From: Cyclobacteriaceae bacterium
GTDB lineage: Bacteria; Bacteroidota; Bacteroidia; Cytophagales; Cyclobacteriaceae
Assembly: GCA_028278225.1 (NCBI GenBank)
Contig: JANQEU010000085.1
Coordinates: 1 to 64,000 of the forward strand
Length of the DNA: 64,000 nt
Direction: 5' to 3'
Shown: piece by piece, positions 18,224 through 28,300 of the stretch
Position numbering within the stretch: position 1 is the stretch's first letter
Layout of the letters: each line of letters opens with the position of its first letter
The notes under the pieces: generated by a model
The model's input: the letters and a program-made list of their open reading frames with translations, nothing else
What the model was told of the DNA's origin: nothing
Database searches by the model: none
Program-made: the position numbers and the translations under genes

Positions 18224-18991
18224 ATGATAACCGGTCTGCCTAAGCAAATAACACTCAATTCAAACAAGTTTAGTGAAGTCCTGTTCGCGTTCATTGTAGC
18301 AGCTTCACTCCTGTTCACTCTGGAGTTCATACAACCCTTTGGGATCCGGTTTGATTTCAACGACTTGTACTTCCAGGGCCTGATTATAAGCTATGCCCTG
18401 CTCTCTTTCGCTGTGGTACTGGTAAATGAATACGTGGCGAAACGATTGTTAAAGATCCAATCCAACTGGTTCCGGAATTCCTGGAATACCCTGTCCATTT
18501 GTCTTGCCTGCCTTATGGCTTACTTGTTCTCCGGCGCAACTATTGAAGGCGTGGTTTTTATTATGATTTTGAAATTGGCCGTGTTTCTTGTGCTCCCGGC
18601 GGTTGTGATCAGTTCTTTTCTTGCTCAGTCCTATCTATCCATGGTTTGGCCGGGGAAGATCAGAATTAGAACCCTGAACAATAAGATCCTGACCGTATGT
18701 ACGGAAGAACTCCTGTTCGTAGAAAGTGCGGACAATTATCTGGCTGTTTATTTAAGTACTGAGGACGGAGGAAATCGAAAACAACTGATCAGGTCCACAA
18801 TGAAACATTTGGAAAAACAATTAGGCTCCGGAGTGATCGCACGATGTCATCGTTCTTTTATGGTTAACCCGCTGGCCATCGAAGAATTTCGTGGAAATAG
18901 CAAATCAGGATACCTGTTGCTCAAGGGTACTTCTGTAGAAATCCCCGTTTCAAAATCATATACTCACCAGTTCATGCACTACAAGGGGTAA
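18224..18991 (+). CDS. Membrane-anchored LytTR-family transcriptional regulator
   Basis: Four hydrophobic helices occupy residues about 18-140, followed by a LytTR DNA-binding domain (about 150-253) with the typical VESADNYLAVYL, MKHLEKQLGSGVIARCHRSFMVNP and GTSVEIPVSKSY elements. It lacks a receiver domain, so the membrane part is probably the sensor. It lies 92 nt upstream of a DoxX-like gene on the same strand; the two may share a transcript. Confidence 0.85.
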   Translation: MITGLPKQITLNSNKFSEVLFAFIVAASLLFTLEFIQPFGIRFDFNDLYFQGLIISYALLSFAVVLVNEYVAKRLLKIQSNWFRNSWNTLSICLACLMAYLFSGATIEGVVFIMILKLAVFLVLPAVVISSFLAQSYLSMVWPGKIRIRTLNNKILTVCTEELLFVESADNYLAVYLSTEDGGNRKQLIRSTMKHLEKQLGSGVIARCHRSFMVNPLAIEEFRGNSKSGYLLLKGTSVEIPVSKSYTHQFMHYKG

Positions 18992-19083
18992 ACTCGTCCC
19001 AGATCGAGGTGCAATTATCCCAAAGTATATTTTGCACTTCCTTATTTGATATTTATTCGTTAGTTCGGATCAAAAAACAGATC

Positions 19084-19443
19084 ATGAAGAAATATAAACC
19101 CGTTCTGGCCTGGGTATTGGCCATTCTGTTGGCATTGACTTTCATTAGTGCCGGTTATCCAAAGGTTATTCCCGCGGATTCTATGATCACTCGCTTTGAA
19201 AATTGGGGTTACACTGCAGGATTTGCCAGTTTCATCGGGGTAGTTGAACTCATGGGAGGAATACTTGTGCTCATTCCCAGGCTCTCCTTTTATGCTACCA
19301 TTTTACTTGCCATGGACATGATCGGTGCCATCTATACGCATCTGAGCACCGGGATCGGTGGACCTGAATTTGCCATTATAGCATTGCTTCTTGCTGTAAT
19401 TTTGGCAATTCTGCGTTTTGGGAAACGACTAAGGCTGGTATAA
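19084..19443 (+). CDS. DoxX-family membrane protein
   Basis: The start at 19084 (MKKYKP) is preferred over an in-frame upstream ATG at 19009, because the first 25 residues from there are unlike the family. The 119-aa product has four helices and the DoxX features FISAGYPKVI near the N-terminus, a central GVVELMGGILVLIPR and a third-helix MDMIGAIYTHLSTG. DoxX proteins are small inner-membrane proteins linked to redox and thiol stress in some bacteria; the role here is unknown. Confidence 0.75.
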   Translation: MKKYKPVLAWVLAILLALTFISAGYPKVIPADSMITRFENWGYTAGFASFIGVVELMGGILVLIPRLSFYATILLAMDMIGAIYTHLSTGIGGPEFAIIALLLAVILAILRFGKRLRLV

Positions 19444-19675
19444 TCCGGCACAACCCACTCCAGGTTGAAAATGTAATCCGTCACTTCAGGCAAAATGGCT
19501 TCTGCGTAAATAACGGGATTCCTGTATCATCCCCACCCTCAATCCTCCCCGGAAGTTCACAGGAATAGATGTTATAACCTAGCCGTCACTGTTTATCAGA
19601 TTATTTTCAACCAATTTGAAACTTTTTCCCCATCCTCACCATCATAGAATGGAAGTAACTCAAATCCTGTGACAC

Positions 19676-19705
19676 ATTGTAAATTCCCTATTTCCACTAA
19701 CCTTG
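19676..19705 (+). promoter_or_regulatory. Candidate Bacteroidota-type promoter of the sigma operon
   Basis: ATTG at 19676-19679, an 18-nt spacer, and TAACCTTG at 19698-19705 fit the TTTG/TAnnTTTG housekeeping pattern with two mismatches. Transcription would begin near 19712, which favours the internal start codon at 19743 for the sigma gene. Confidence 0.5.
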
Positions 19706-19712
19706 TAACCAG

Positions 19713-20345
19713 ATGTGTGCCGACAGTTTGTTAGACATTGCCATGCTGCATGCGGACAACATAATAACAAAGGCCAAAGAAGGTGACAAAAAAGCATTGA
19801 ACCAGCTGGTCAGTCTCTGGTACAAACGGATCTATAATTACGCCCTCAAATATTGCGGCGATCCTGACACCACTGATGAGGTTACCCAGCAAACCTTCAT
19901 CGCAATGTTCAGGAACATCAAAAACCTGAAGGATGCTGATCGGTTCAAATCGTGGTTATATCGTATTGCCACAAATTACTGCTACGAGGAAAGCCGTAAA
20001 CGCCAGCGAAATCCAACCGTACCGCTGACGATCTCACGGGATGACAATGAAAGCGATGGATCAGACGCTATAGAAGCCAAGGGTGTCTTTTTCAACCCCG
20101 AAAAAAAGTACAATCAGCTTGAAATAGAAGGTATTTTACTTTCATCACTGGGGGAACTGAATGAAGGGGAAAGAACAGTGGTCATTATGAAGGAATACGA
20201 AGGATTAAAATTTACAGAGATAGCACACGTATTGGATGCCTCTGAAAACACAGTCAAAACGAGACTTTACAGAGGATTGAAAAATTTAAAGGACATATTG
20301 GAACGCAAGAATATCACAAAAGAGACGGTACATTATGAATTATAA
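19713..20345 (+). CDS. ECF-type RNA polymerase sigma factor
   Basis: Region 2 (about 25-95) shows the -10 recognition segment DEVTQQTFIAMFRNIKNL and the aromatic-rich DRFKSWLYRIATNYC; region 4 (about 150-200) has the HTH LKFTEIAHVLDASENTVKTRLYRG. Length (210 aa) fits an ECF sigma factor. The more likely start is Met11 at 19743, because the candidate promoter would place the transcript start close to 19712. The stop overlaps the next gene's start by 11 nt, so expression with the anti-sigma factor is coupled. It should direct an envelope-stress or similar regulon that remains unknown. Confidence 0.9.
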   Translation: MCADSLLDIAMLHADNIITKAKEGDKKALNQLVSLWYKRIYNYALKYCGDPDTTDEVTQQTFIAMFRNIKNLKDADRFKSWLYRIATNYCYEESRKRQRNPTVPLTISRDDNESDGSDAIEAKGVFFNPEKKYNQLEIEGILLSSLGELNEGERTVVIMKEYEGLKFTEIAHVLDASENTVKTRLYRGLKNLKDILERKNITKETVHYEL

Positions 20346-21123
20346 ACCAGATAAAGCTACGTTGACCTCATTCATTTACGGTGAGTTGTCAAAGGAGGAA
20401 CAAGAGAAGGTAAAGACCTACCTCGCAGACCACCCTGAGTTAAAGAAAGAAGTAGAGGAAATCCGGTCTTTGCAAAAATTTATGGGTGGGTTTCAGGATA
20501 AAGAGGTAGTTGAGCCCTTGTTTGTTTTGGATGATACTCCCAGGATAATCGTATCGGGGAACCGCAAGCTTGATGGCTTTGTAAAAGGCACCCTGGCCAT
20601 AGCGGCAAGTATCGCAGTACTTATCCTGGTTGGATATTTTACATCATTCAGCATATCTACATCTGCCGGCGGGTTTCACGTGAGCTTTGGGAGTTTTTCA
20701 CCGCAGGAACAGCCAACAGCTGAGCTAAATGAGGAAAGTATTAAAAGCTGGATGCAGGAGACGCTTGAAGCCAGTAATGAAAACCTTATCAATAAGATCA
20801 ATGGGGTTGAGTATGACCTCGAAGCACAGTCAAGACAGTTAACTGCGTTGAGAACTGTCGATAAACAATCTGTAAATAAGATGGATGAGGAACTGCTTGA
20901 TTCGTATGTAAGCCAGATAAAACAGGAGAACCGGGATATTATCGTCAATTTGCTGGAGGTGGCCGGACGTGATCAGAAACTGTATATAGATGAGTTAATG
21001 AGGGATTTTGCCAATTATGTTGAAACGAAAAGGCAAAATGATTTGAAAGTGATCCAGGCCCATTTGAACAGCCTGGCAAATTCCGGTTTAAATCAGTTGG
21101 AAGATTTGCATAATAGTGACTAG
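20335..21123 (+). CDS. Transmembrane anti-sigma factor-like protein
   Basis: Residues 1-80 form a soluble helical domain (LTSFIYGELSKEEQEKVKTYLADHPELKKEVEEI) typical of anti-sigma N-termini but without the zinc-finger HxxxCxxC. A single membrane helix is at about 84-103, and the periplasmic part (about 104-262) is long and helical, with a predicted coiled coil. It overlaps the sigma gene by 11 nt and is followed by a secreted protein gene. The likely role is to hold the sigma factor at the membrane until an envelope signal is sensed. Confidence 0.75.
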   Translation: MNYKPDKATLTSFIYGELSKEEQEKVKTYLADHPELKKEVEEIRSLQKFMGGFQDKEVVEPLFVLDDTPRIIVSGNRKLDGFVKGTLAIAASIAVLILVGYFTSFSISTSAGGFHVSFGSFSPQEQPTAELNEESIKSWMQETLEASNENLINKINGVEYDLEAQSRQLTALRTVDKQSVNKMDEELLDSYVSQIKQENRDIIVNLLEVAGRDQKLYIDELMRDFANYVETKRQNDLKVIQAHLNSLANSGLNQLEDLHNSD

Positions 21124-21158
21124 GAAAGGTAAAAAGTGAGATACTTAAACTTAGAAAA

Positions 21159-22292
21159 ATGAAAATTAAGAGTTATTCAATAATTGTGTTTGTATTGTCA
21201 TTAGCATATGGTACTACCCTGTATGGCCAGACAATAGATCAGGAACGAATGGATCGCGATCTCAAAATTGCTGAAAACATTTTAAATACCTTGTCAAACA
21301 AAGACAAGAGCTTTTATGTACTTGCCCGGAGTATAGAAAGTAACTACATTCCGGATTACGGAGTTATTTTAAGCATCCCCCAAAACATAGTCATCTACAG
21401 CACCGGATCCGCCGCAGGGATTGCCGTGGTCACTCCTGGTTCTTCAGCAAGCAGCAGTGGATATAGCTACAGTTACACCACTCCATCTGCTGAATCGGAT
21501 GAAGATGATTCCAAAAGAAAAACGGAAGAAGAGCTGGAAAGAGAAAATGAAAAACGGCTTACTGAAATTATGACCATTTTCCTGGTTGATTATGCCGACC
21601 TCATAGGTCAACTGAAAGCGACTGACAGAATAAGGATCAACGTCAGGAGCCGTAATAATCAGGTTTGGATAGCAAGCAATGACATCAAAATGAACGCGAG
21701 CCAGGGAAAATCAGCCGAAATTCTGAAAGGCGATCTGATTGACTACAAACAAGGTAAATTGACACGTGATGAAACCATAAAGAAAATAGTATTTACCGAT
21801 GGAAGCAACGAAATCAGGGAAAGGGATCTGGAGCTTTTTTCAAGCATATTTTCACGACTTTACGAATCCGACCTGTCTGATACCTATTATACCTCCAGTC
21901 GACAGATAGGCTATGAGCGGCTTCAAAATCTTGGCGTGATCTACAATATGCGAGTGTATTCCTCTACACAGGATGATGGGTTTCACCGGATTCAGACCAC
22001 GGGAGAAGGCGGCCTGACGCAGGAGGAACGTAACGAAAAAGTCAATGCCATGTATCCTGAATTTGAAAGATCCTTGAAGGAGAATATTCTGGATTATGGC
22101 CGGACAATTAAAAGTCTCGCCCAGTCAGAAATGCTTATAATGAAGGTACAGCTTACGGAGTGTATCGGATGTGAAATGCCAAAAAAAATCCAACTGTCCG
22201 TTAAAGCAAAAGTTCTGGCAGATTTTGACAGCAACAAGATAAGCCGTGAGAATGCCCTGAAGGAAATATCTGTTAAGAAATTACTGGATTAG
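21159..22292 (+). CDS. Secreted protein of unknown function in the sigma operon
   Basis: A signal peptide (about 1-24, ending LYGQ) leads a 377-aa protein with no domain I recognise. Around residues 85-125 there is a Ser/Tyr-rich stretch followed by an acidic/basic coiled segment (DEDDSKRKTEEELERENEKR). The gene follows the anti-sigma gene by 35 nt and is probably the third member of the operon; an exported partner or target that senses or responds to stress is a reasonable inference. Confidence 0.7.
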   Translation: MKIKSYSIIVFVLSLAYGTTLYGQTIDQERMDRDLKIAENILNTLSNKDKSFYVLARSIESNYIPDYGVILSIPQNIVIYSTGSAAGIAVVTPGSSASSSGYSYSYTTPSAESDEDDSKRKTEEELERENEKRLTEIMTIFLVDYADLIGQLKATDRIRINVRSRNNQVWIASNDIKMNASQGKSAEILKGDLIDYKQGKLTRDETIKKIVFTDGSNEIRERDLELFSSIFSRLYESDLSDTYYTSSRQIGYERLQNLGVIYNMRVYSSTQDDGFHRIQTTGEGGLTQEERNEKVNAMYPEFERSLKENILDYGRTIKSLAQSEMLIMKVQLTECIGCEMPKKIQLSVKAKVLADFDSNKISRENALKEISVKKLLD

Positions 22293-22304
22293 GAAAAATC
22301 AGCA

Positions 22305-22330
22305 GGCGAATGATCATTTATCGATTCGCC
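22305..22330 (+). terminator. First hairpin after the sigma operon
   Basis: GGCGAAT (22305-22311) pairs with ATTCGCC (22324-22330) around a 12-nt loop, 13 nt after the stop. There is no T-run after it, so it may protect the 3' end rather than end transcription. Confidence 0.4.
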
Positions 22331-22369
22331 AGTTACAAAATATTAGGTCAAAAACTCTGATATAGGGAG

Positions 22370-22400
22370 GGGTCGGCGTCAACGTCGGCCCTTTATTTTT
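22370..22400 (+). terminator. Intrinsic terminator of the sigma operon
   Basis: A 9-bp stem (22370-22378 with 22383-22391, two G-U wobbles) closed by a UCAA loop is followed directly by TTTATTTTT. This is the clearest rho-independent terminator in the window. Confidence 0.75.
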
Positions 22401-22491
22401 CAAGCTGTAAGCCACGGCCATCCGGCATGACAACAAAACCTGAACAGATTATTGGCTAACTTACAATATCCGCATCCACAGCATTCAACTC

Positions 22492-24198
22492 ATGAAAGCC
22501 TTTAAAAACCATTCTCTCCTCTGGATTTCAGCATTTTTATTTACGTGTGTCTCACCCGAATCGACCAGGATTGATTCCAGGGTGAAAGAAATCGATCAAT
22601 TCGTGTCCTACTACCATGAAAATGGTATGCTCAATGGAACGATTCTCGTTGCGGAAGCAGATCGCTTAATTTACAGGGAGGCACTTGGATATGCTGATTT
22701 TGAGAGTCAAAAGGCGCTTAATCCTCAGACGCTTTTTTATATCGCATCGATGTCAAAGCAATTCACCACGATGGCTATTATGATCCTGAAAGAACGGGGA
22801 TTGTTGAGCTATGAGGACAAACTATCTTCATTTTTCGACGATTTTCCTGAATATGGTGATGACGTGACCATCCGGCACCTGATGACCCACACCTCCGGAG
22901 TTCCGGACTATTTCGCACTGAATGTTTATAAGCCGGGACTGACTAACCGGGATATCTATGAAGTTCTTATCGAACTGGATTCACTCAATTTTACGCCCGG
23001 TAGTAAATACGCTTATAGCAATGGAGGTTATGTGCTCTTGTCAATGATTGTGGAAAAAGTCAGCGGCGACCCTTTCCATTTATTCATGAAGGAAAATATT
23101 TTTCAACCTTTAGGTATGAACAATACCCTGGTTTATGACACCTCTGCTCCTGCGCTTGCTAATCGTGCGGTTGGTTATAATTTGGGACGACTGGATGATT
23201 ATGAAATTTTGACCACCGGTGATGGCGGAATGTTTTCCAATGTCGATGACCTGCACAGATGGCTTGTCTCCCTAAGTAAAAACCCGTTGGTTAGCCAGAA
23301 TGCACTTGACGAGGCATTCACGCCATATGTTTTGAGCAATGGGGATACAACCACCTATGGCTATGGCTGGGGGGTGGATCTTGAGGTGAACAGAATCAAC
23401 CATGGTGGGCAACTGAGTGGTTACCGAACCTACCTCACGAAATACCTCGATACCAATGTGGCCTTTATCTTATTAACCAACAATGGAGATGCTTTCAACT
23501 GGGACATAGTTGATCAATTCAGAAATCTTCTGGAAGGAAAAGACGTGGAATGGTTGAAGATACCTGTCAGCTCTTTCCTTCAGCGGAACCTCACTATTGA
23601 AAATTCAGATTCAGTTTTCCAGGCATTGGAATCGGCATTGTCAGCGCAATCCGATTATGAACTAGATGAAATTGGAATCAATACATTGGGTTATTCCTAT
23701 CTGAATGATAAAAACCTGGTACTTGCCAGGGCAGTATTTCTTTTCAATCTGAAACAGTTTCCTAATTCTTCCAACGTATATGATAGCTATGGAGAAGTTT
23801 TGCTGGCAAGTGGGGATACTGCATCAGCGGTAGAAAATTATCTCCGGTCGGTTGAGTTAAACCCGAATAATCAAAATGGAATTGATGTATTAACTGGCCT
23901 GGGATTGGATGAAAGTGAGTTCCTGAGACAGGTTGATGTTCCACTGGACCTATTGGAAAAATACGTCGGTACTTATCAGTTTTCGGAGGATTTCATTGTC
24001 AAGGTCACACTTGAGGACGGTCTGTTGTATGTCAGTGCCAATGGGCAAGGGAAAGACCAGATCTTTCCTGCTTCACAAGCTCGCTTTTACCTCAAAATAG
24101 TAAATGCGCAAATGACCTTTCACATCGATGAAAGCGGGACAGTGGATAGTCTCACACTTCACCAAAACGGCGACAATCCTGGCACCAGGATTGAGTAA
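22492..24198 (+). CDS. Serine hydrolase (class C beta-lactamase fold) with TPR-like tail
   Basis: The 568-aa protein has an N-terminal signal, possibly a lipoprotein signal (Cys19), then a penicillin-binding/beta-lactamase domain: SxxK in ASMSKQF (S86, K89), YxN in YSN (Y175, N177) and HGG in NHGGQLSG (H304-G306) where lactamases have KTG. Residues about 375-460 contain TPR-like helices (DSYGEVLLASGDTASAVENYLRSVELNPN), and the end is a small beta-domain typical of such esterase-like proteins. It is likely a periplasmic peptidase or esterase rather than a resistance enzyme. Monocistronic. Confidence 0.85.
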   Translation: MKAFKNHSLLWISAFLFTCVSPESTRIDSRVKEIDQFVSYYHENGMLNGTILVAEADRLIYREALGYADFESQKALNPQTLFYIASMSKQFTTMAIMILKERGLLSYEDKLSSFFDDFPEYGDDVTIRHLMTHTSGVPDYFALNVYKPGLTNRDIYEVLIELDSLNFTPGSKYAYSNGGYVLLSMIVEKVSGDPFHLFMKENIFQPLGMNNTLVYDTSAPALANRAVGYNLGRLDDYEILTTGDGGMFSNVDDLHRWLVSLSKNPLVSQNALDEAFTPYVLSNGDTTTYGYGWGVDLEVNRINHGGQLSGYRTYLTKYLDTNVAFILLTNNGDAFNWDIVDQFRNLLEGKDVEWLKIPVSSFLQRNLTIENSDSVFQALESALSAQSDYELDEIGINTLGYSYLNDKNLVLARAVFLFNLKQFPNSSNVYDSYGEVLLASGDTASAVENYLRSVELNPNNQNGIDVLTGLGLDESEFLRQVDVPLDLLEKYVGTYQFSEDFIVKVTLEDGLLYVSANGQGKDQIFPASQARFYLKIVNAQMTFHIDESGTVDSLTLHQNGDNPGTRIE

Positions 24199-24687
24199 AT
24201 ACCCAACATTATTCCTGCGGACTTTTAGAAATCTGCTCAACCGTAGCGAATAGTGATCTATTTCCGGTTTCATTTGCGTCCCCTATCGCCTCCCTGCGTG
24301 GGTCGTGTAGCGTTGTAAGGACTCAAACCACGGTTCCATTCTACCTGAAACCTGCACTGCTCCGGAATGTTCAATAGCTCTTCGATCTTTTTTCTGGCTG
24401 ATTTCAAAATCAGCAAGGATCCTTCAATTTCAGAGAGACACTAACATTCACGGTAGTTTTTAATCACTCAGCTAACCAATAATTGCATTGCGATCGTTCC
24501 TTTGATACCTATGGCAGAACACGGACATACGCTAAGTAGAAAATATTAGTTAATCATGAAAAAATTGCATTTTACAGGTAACTGGATCAGGAGTAAGCAT
24601 TATACTTTATCGAAAGTGTTGGATTTACTGATTATTTATTCTAGTTTTTCTTAATTACCAAGAAAGACCACACTTCCAACCGACCAC
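24199..24687. other. 489-nt intergenic region before the Ser-tract operon
   Basis: No gene is seen. A short perfect stem (GCTGATTT/AAATCAGC) lies near 24398-24414. The last 150 nt are AT-rich and should contain the promoter of the long operon starting at 24688, but no clear consensus was found. Confidence 0.4.
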
Positions 24688-25308
24688 ATGATCAAAAGAA
24701 TATTGCAGTACATCTTTGGCATTTCCTCCAAAAATCAATCTAACAATCCGTTTTATGCCAATCAAAATATTGAACCACTGATAGCAGGGATAGTCGGGCA
24801 CAATGCAATTGTAAATGATGGCGTAACGAGTAATAAGATCCGGGTAAGGTTCACCAATAGTTCGACAAGCAAGACAATAATCATCCGGAATAGCTCTGCC
24901 CTGACCCTGTTCTTTGCAGCATCATATGGAGAATCACCGAATCCGGAAGATAATCCTTATCCATGGGCCATTAATTCAGAGAATCAAATTGTCAATTTTC
25001 AAATTGAAGTATTTGATGCCCGGGGAAACAAGATGAATGGGAGTATGCAGAGTGAATTACGTGCTAAATCCGGAAATAATCAAGGTACACCGCTCTCATT
25101 TATTTTTAGTGATAACTATTCCATCCAGGCGAGAAGCTATGTCGACATGGTTGTATCAGACATAGTCACCGGCTTTCCTGAGGGACCAACACTGGTCACT
25201 GCCAGTTGTTCCAATCTTTCATTCGATGGAAGTGGCCGGGAAGTAAGCATTTCGTATCCTGTGTTTCCAAATGGCTTTTTACTGTGGAAAAAAACTAAAA
25301 GTAACTAA
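24688..25308 (+). CDS. Small beta-rich protein, first gene of the Ser-tract operon
   Basis: This 206-aa protein has no recognised family and no clear signal peptide. Most of it looks like a beta-sandwich (RVRFTNSSTSKTIIIRNSSALTLFF..., VNFQIEVFDARG). Its composition and the NNST/TNSS-type strands resemble the 234-aa protein encoded at 29986, so the two may be related. It lies 43 nt before the 1540-aa gene and opens a seven-gene operon. A structural or accessory role in the assembly made by the operon is inferred from position only. Confidence 0.6.
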   Translation: MIKRILQYIFGISSKNQSNNPFYANQNIEPLIAGIVGHNAIVNDGVTSNKIRVRFTNSSTSKTIIIRNSSALTLFFAASYGESPNPEDNPYPWAINSENQIVNFQIEVFDARGNKMNGSMQSELRAKSGNNQGTPLSFIFSDNYSIQARSYVDMVVSDIVTGFPEGPTLVTASCSNLSFDGSGREVSISYPVFPNGFLLWKKTKSN

Positions 25309-25351
25309 TGCGAACTATAGTCCAATTTGACCTATTAAATCATATAATATA

Positions 25352-28300
25352 ATGATCGTCAATCGATTGATGCTCCCAATGAGAGCATCAGCTTTACAAG
25401 TTACAAGTACCACAAAGATCGAGCATCCTTCCGCTGATTTCTCGAAATTACCATGGACAAACGAGAAGCAGGATTTCAATGGAGAATCTCCCTATCTGAG
25501 TCAGAATTTACTCAACAAGTTATTCTCTGACCCTTCGTCGAACAAACTTGATGTTGGCGTTCACCTGCATTGGGAAATTCCAAGTTCACTGGCAGGCAAA
25601 TCTGACAATACGGTTGTACATAAATCGCTTCTTCACAACTTCGTCCAATCCTATTTATCCGGGATGGGAGTCTCCTTTGATGACTTTTGGAAGCACCTTG
25701 CAGATTATGCATACATCAACCATGTGAACACACAAAAAGCGTTTGTCAATCCACCGGATCAAAGGCGAAATGATTCACCTTACATCCAGGGAGAGGTAGC
25801 GGCTGCAGTAGAATCTTATTTACAGCAAAGTTCATTCATTGCAGTACCAAACCGGTGGATGATCACTCGCAGCGGAGGCGGACTGGCTCCCGGGTACTGG
25901 CTGGTTGAAAGCGATTGTTTAAGAGAAGAAAAATCAAGTGACGCTGCAATTTCTGTTCCCGTTCGCATTCCTGCTTCCGGTGTCGGAAAGCCGTTTAGAT
26001 ACATGGGAAGGACGACTCCCATTTCAAACGGATCTTCATCCGGCAATGCCGGTACTTTCACACCGCCGGATAGCTGGGAGAAACATTATCACACGCCACT
26101 GTCAGCTGTCGCTTACGGCGACCCGAATTTTGCGGCATTTTATCCAAACTGTCAGGGTATCTTCGGTTTCTATGATAGTGAAGTACCCTCCACATACAGC
26201 GGAGAAATTACCTATGAAATTTTTGGATGGTACGATTCGGAAAACTGGGATTATTACAATTCCATCTTACTCAAAGAAAGCAATACCCCTTTCATCATTG
26301 CCAAAGGTGATTTGATTGATCGGTTTGGGTCTTCCCGGGGAGGTCTTTACTGGGCTGCATTGGGAAAGTTATCCAGCAGTTCTTCCGGTAATTCGCACCA
26401 GTTGGATTTCCGAGAAATCACATATTCGGAGATCGAAAATGCGAATTTCAAGCCGGATCTCTACGCATATCTCGCTACGGTCTTCTGGGATAATTGTATC
26501 CGGCCCCATCTGAATTGGGAGCTGGAAATTATGCCTGACCAGGTATTGCCGGACTATTTATGTTGTTTCTCCCGCGTGATACTTCATGCAGATGCACTTC
26601 CTGAAAATCCAAACTATACAACTTCCGGTCTGGACTTTTCCATTGGAAATTCCGGAACAGAGGCTATCTCCGCATACCTGGCGGAACAGGTCGCAGACCC
26701 TGTCATGGACAAGTCGGAGGTGGAGGAGATCCTGGAAGCCATTCAGCTGGAAGGCTCAATGACCGGGAAACAAATCGACCTGGGATTCCAGCTTGAGGAA
26801 TTGAGGCACGAGAAAGGCTTTACCGGCGAAGACAAAGATTTTTTGTGGGCTATTGTTCCTCGTGATCAAAGTGCTGCTGATTCATCTGTGGAAAAGCCGA
26901 CATCTCGTGTAAATTCCTTGCCACAGAATTTGGCGATTCTGCTGGTTGAACTAAATAAACTTCAGGAGGAGTACAATGAAGCCCAGGCGAATATAATCAG
27001 CTTGCGGGCTGGGTTGTTTGCGGACTGGGCCAGGTATCAGCAAATCGTTTATTTCCAATTGACGCCGCCATCTGATGCCCCTCCTGTCAACGATACGATA
27101 AAGTACATTGATGAGGTGGCCATTGACCAGCTGGAAAAACTGATACACGACACCGGTCAGCTGGTGACGGACTTTCCCAACCTGGACCGGACGGATCCTC
27201 ATGATATCGGAACGCTGCTATATAAAAAGGGGTCCGGGGTTCCGACGGTGGTCAAAAATCCTTCCTCCCTAGCCAGTAAAGTGGCTGACCAAATTAAGAA
27301 GGTCAGGTTAGCTATTGCAGCTTACAACCGGTCAATAGAGCACTCATCCAGTTCGTCCTCCGGTGGAGATGGATTTCTGCCGAAAGCACTCACACCTTTG
27401 AAGCTGGCACCCACTCCAACTGAGCGCTACTGGCGATCACATGACCCTTTCCTGTTGGCAAGCGGACCTGCTGTTGCCCAGCCACCCCGATACGGACAGA
27501 CGCCCGGAACCACCGAAGATATTGTGTGTGTACCGAAAGAATGGCAGTTTTCACACTGGCAATCATGGGAATTGATCAATCATGTCAGTGAATTACAGCA
27601 ATTTATTGATTCATATTCTGCAACAGATTTCCAAGACTCAGAAAGCTTTGGCAGTTCCAGTAGCTCAGGTACCGGTGCCTTTGACCGTTTTGCCATCAAC
27701 CATCAAAAAACCCAGCCCTGGATACCGATCCTGATGGACTGGGAAGTAGACATTCGCAGCCTGAAAGCCGGCCTGGGACCTCAGGGAGATTACACGCCGG
27801 AATACCTTACCGACAACTTTAAAATTGAACCTGATGCTCCTACCCTTTCCCTGATTTCTGATGCACAACTGGCCACTACACCTGCCACATACGAAGGCCG
27901 TGCGGTTTTGACTCCTCATGCGCACCAGCTCCAGTCTCAGACATTGGCCGTATTCCTTTTTAAGCGGTTGAGTAGCATCGATCTGCAGGTGGACGGTCAG
28001 ACTATCGATCAACTCCTGGGCAATGCCAATGCTGCCGGACCAGCTTCACTATCACAGGCATTCTGTAAATATGCCGAAGCTATTTTACATGCATATGAGA
28101 TATATATTTCCGCAAAGATCGGAAGTTCATCATCCTCCTCGTCAAGCACCTCCAACGAGATCATCGCCTCTTTAAAGGCATTTCTTGTTTTATGCAATCA
28201 AACAACAGCAGGTCAGCGACTTACAGGGTTTCACAATGCGCTGCTTATGCAAAAACAAGCCATGCAGCTACCGGTTCAGGACCCTATAAATTTTGCTCCC

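Noticed and set aside
22492-24198. Class C beta-lactamase resistance gene
   Set aside because: HGG replaces KTG and a TPR-like tail is attached, which fits esterase/peptidase relatives better.
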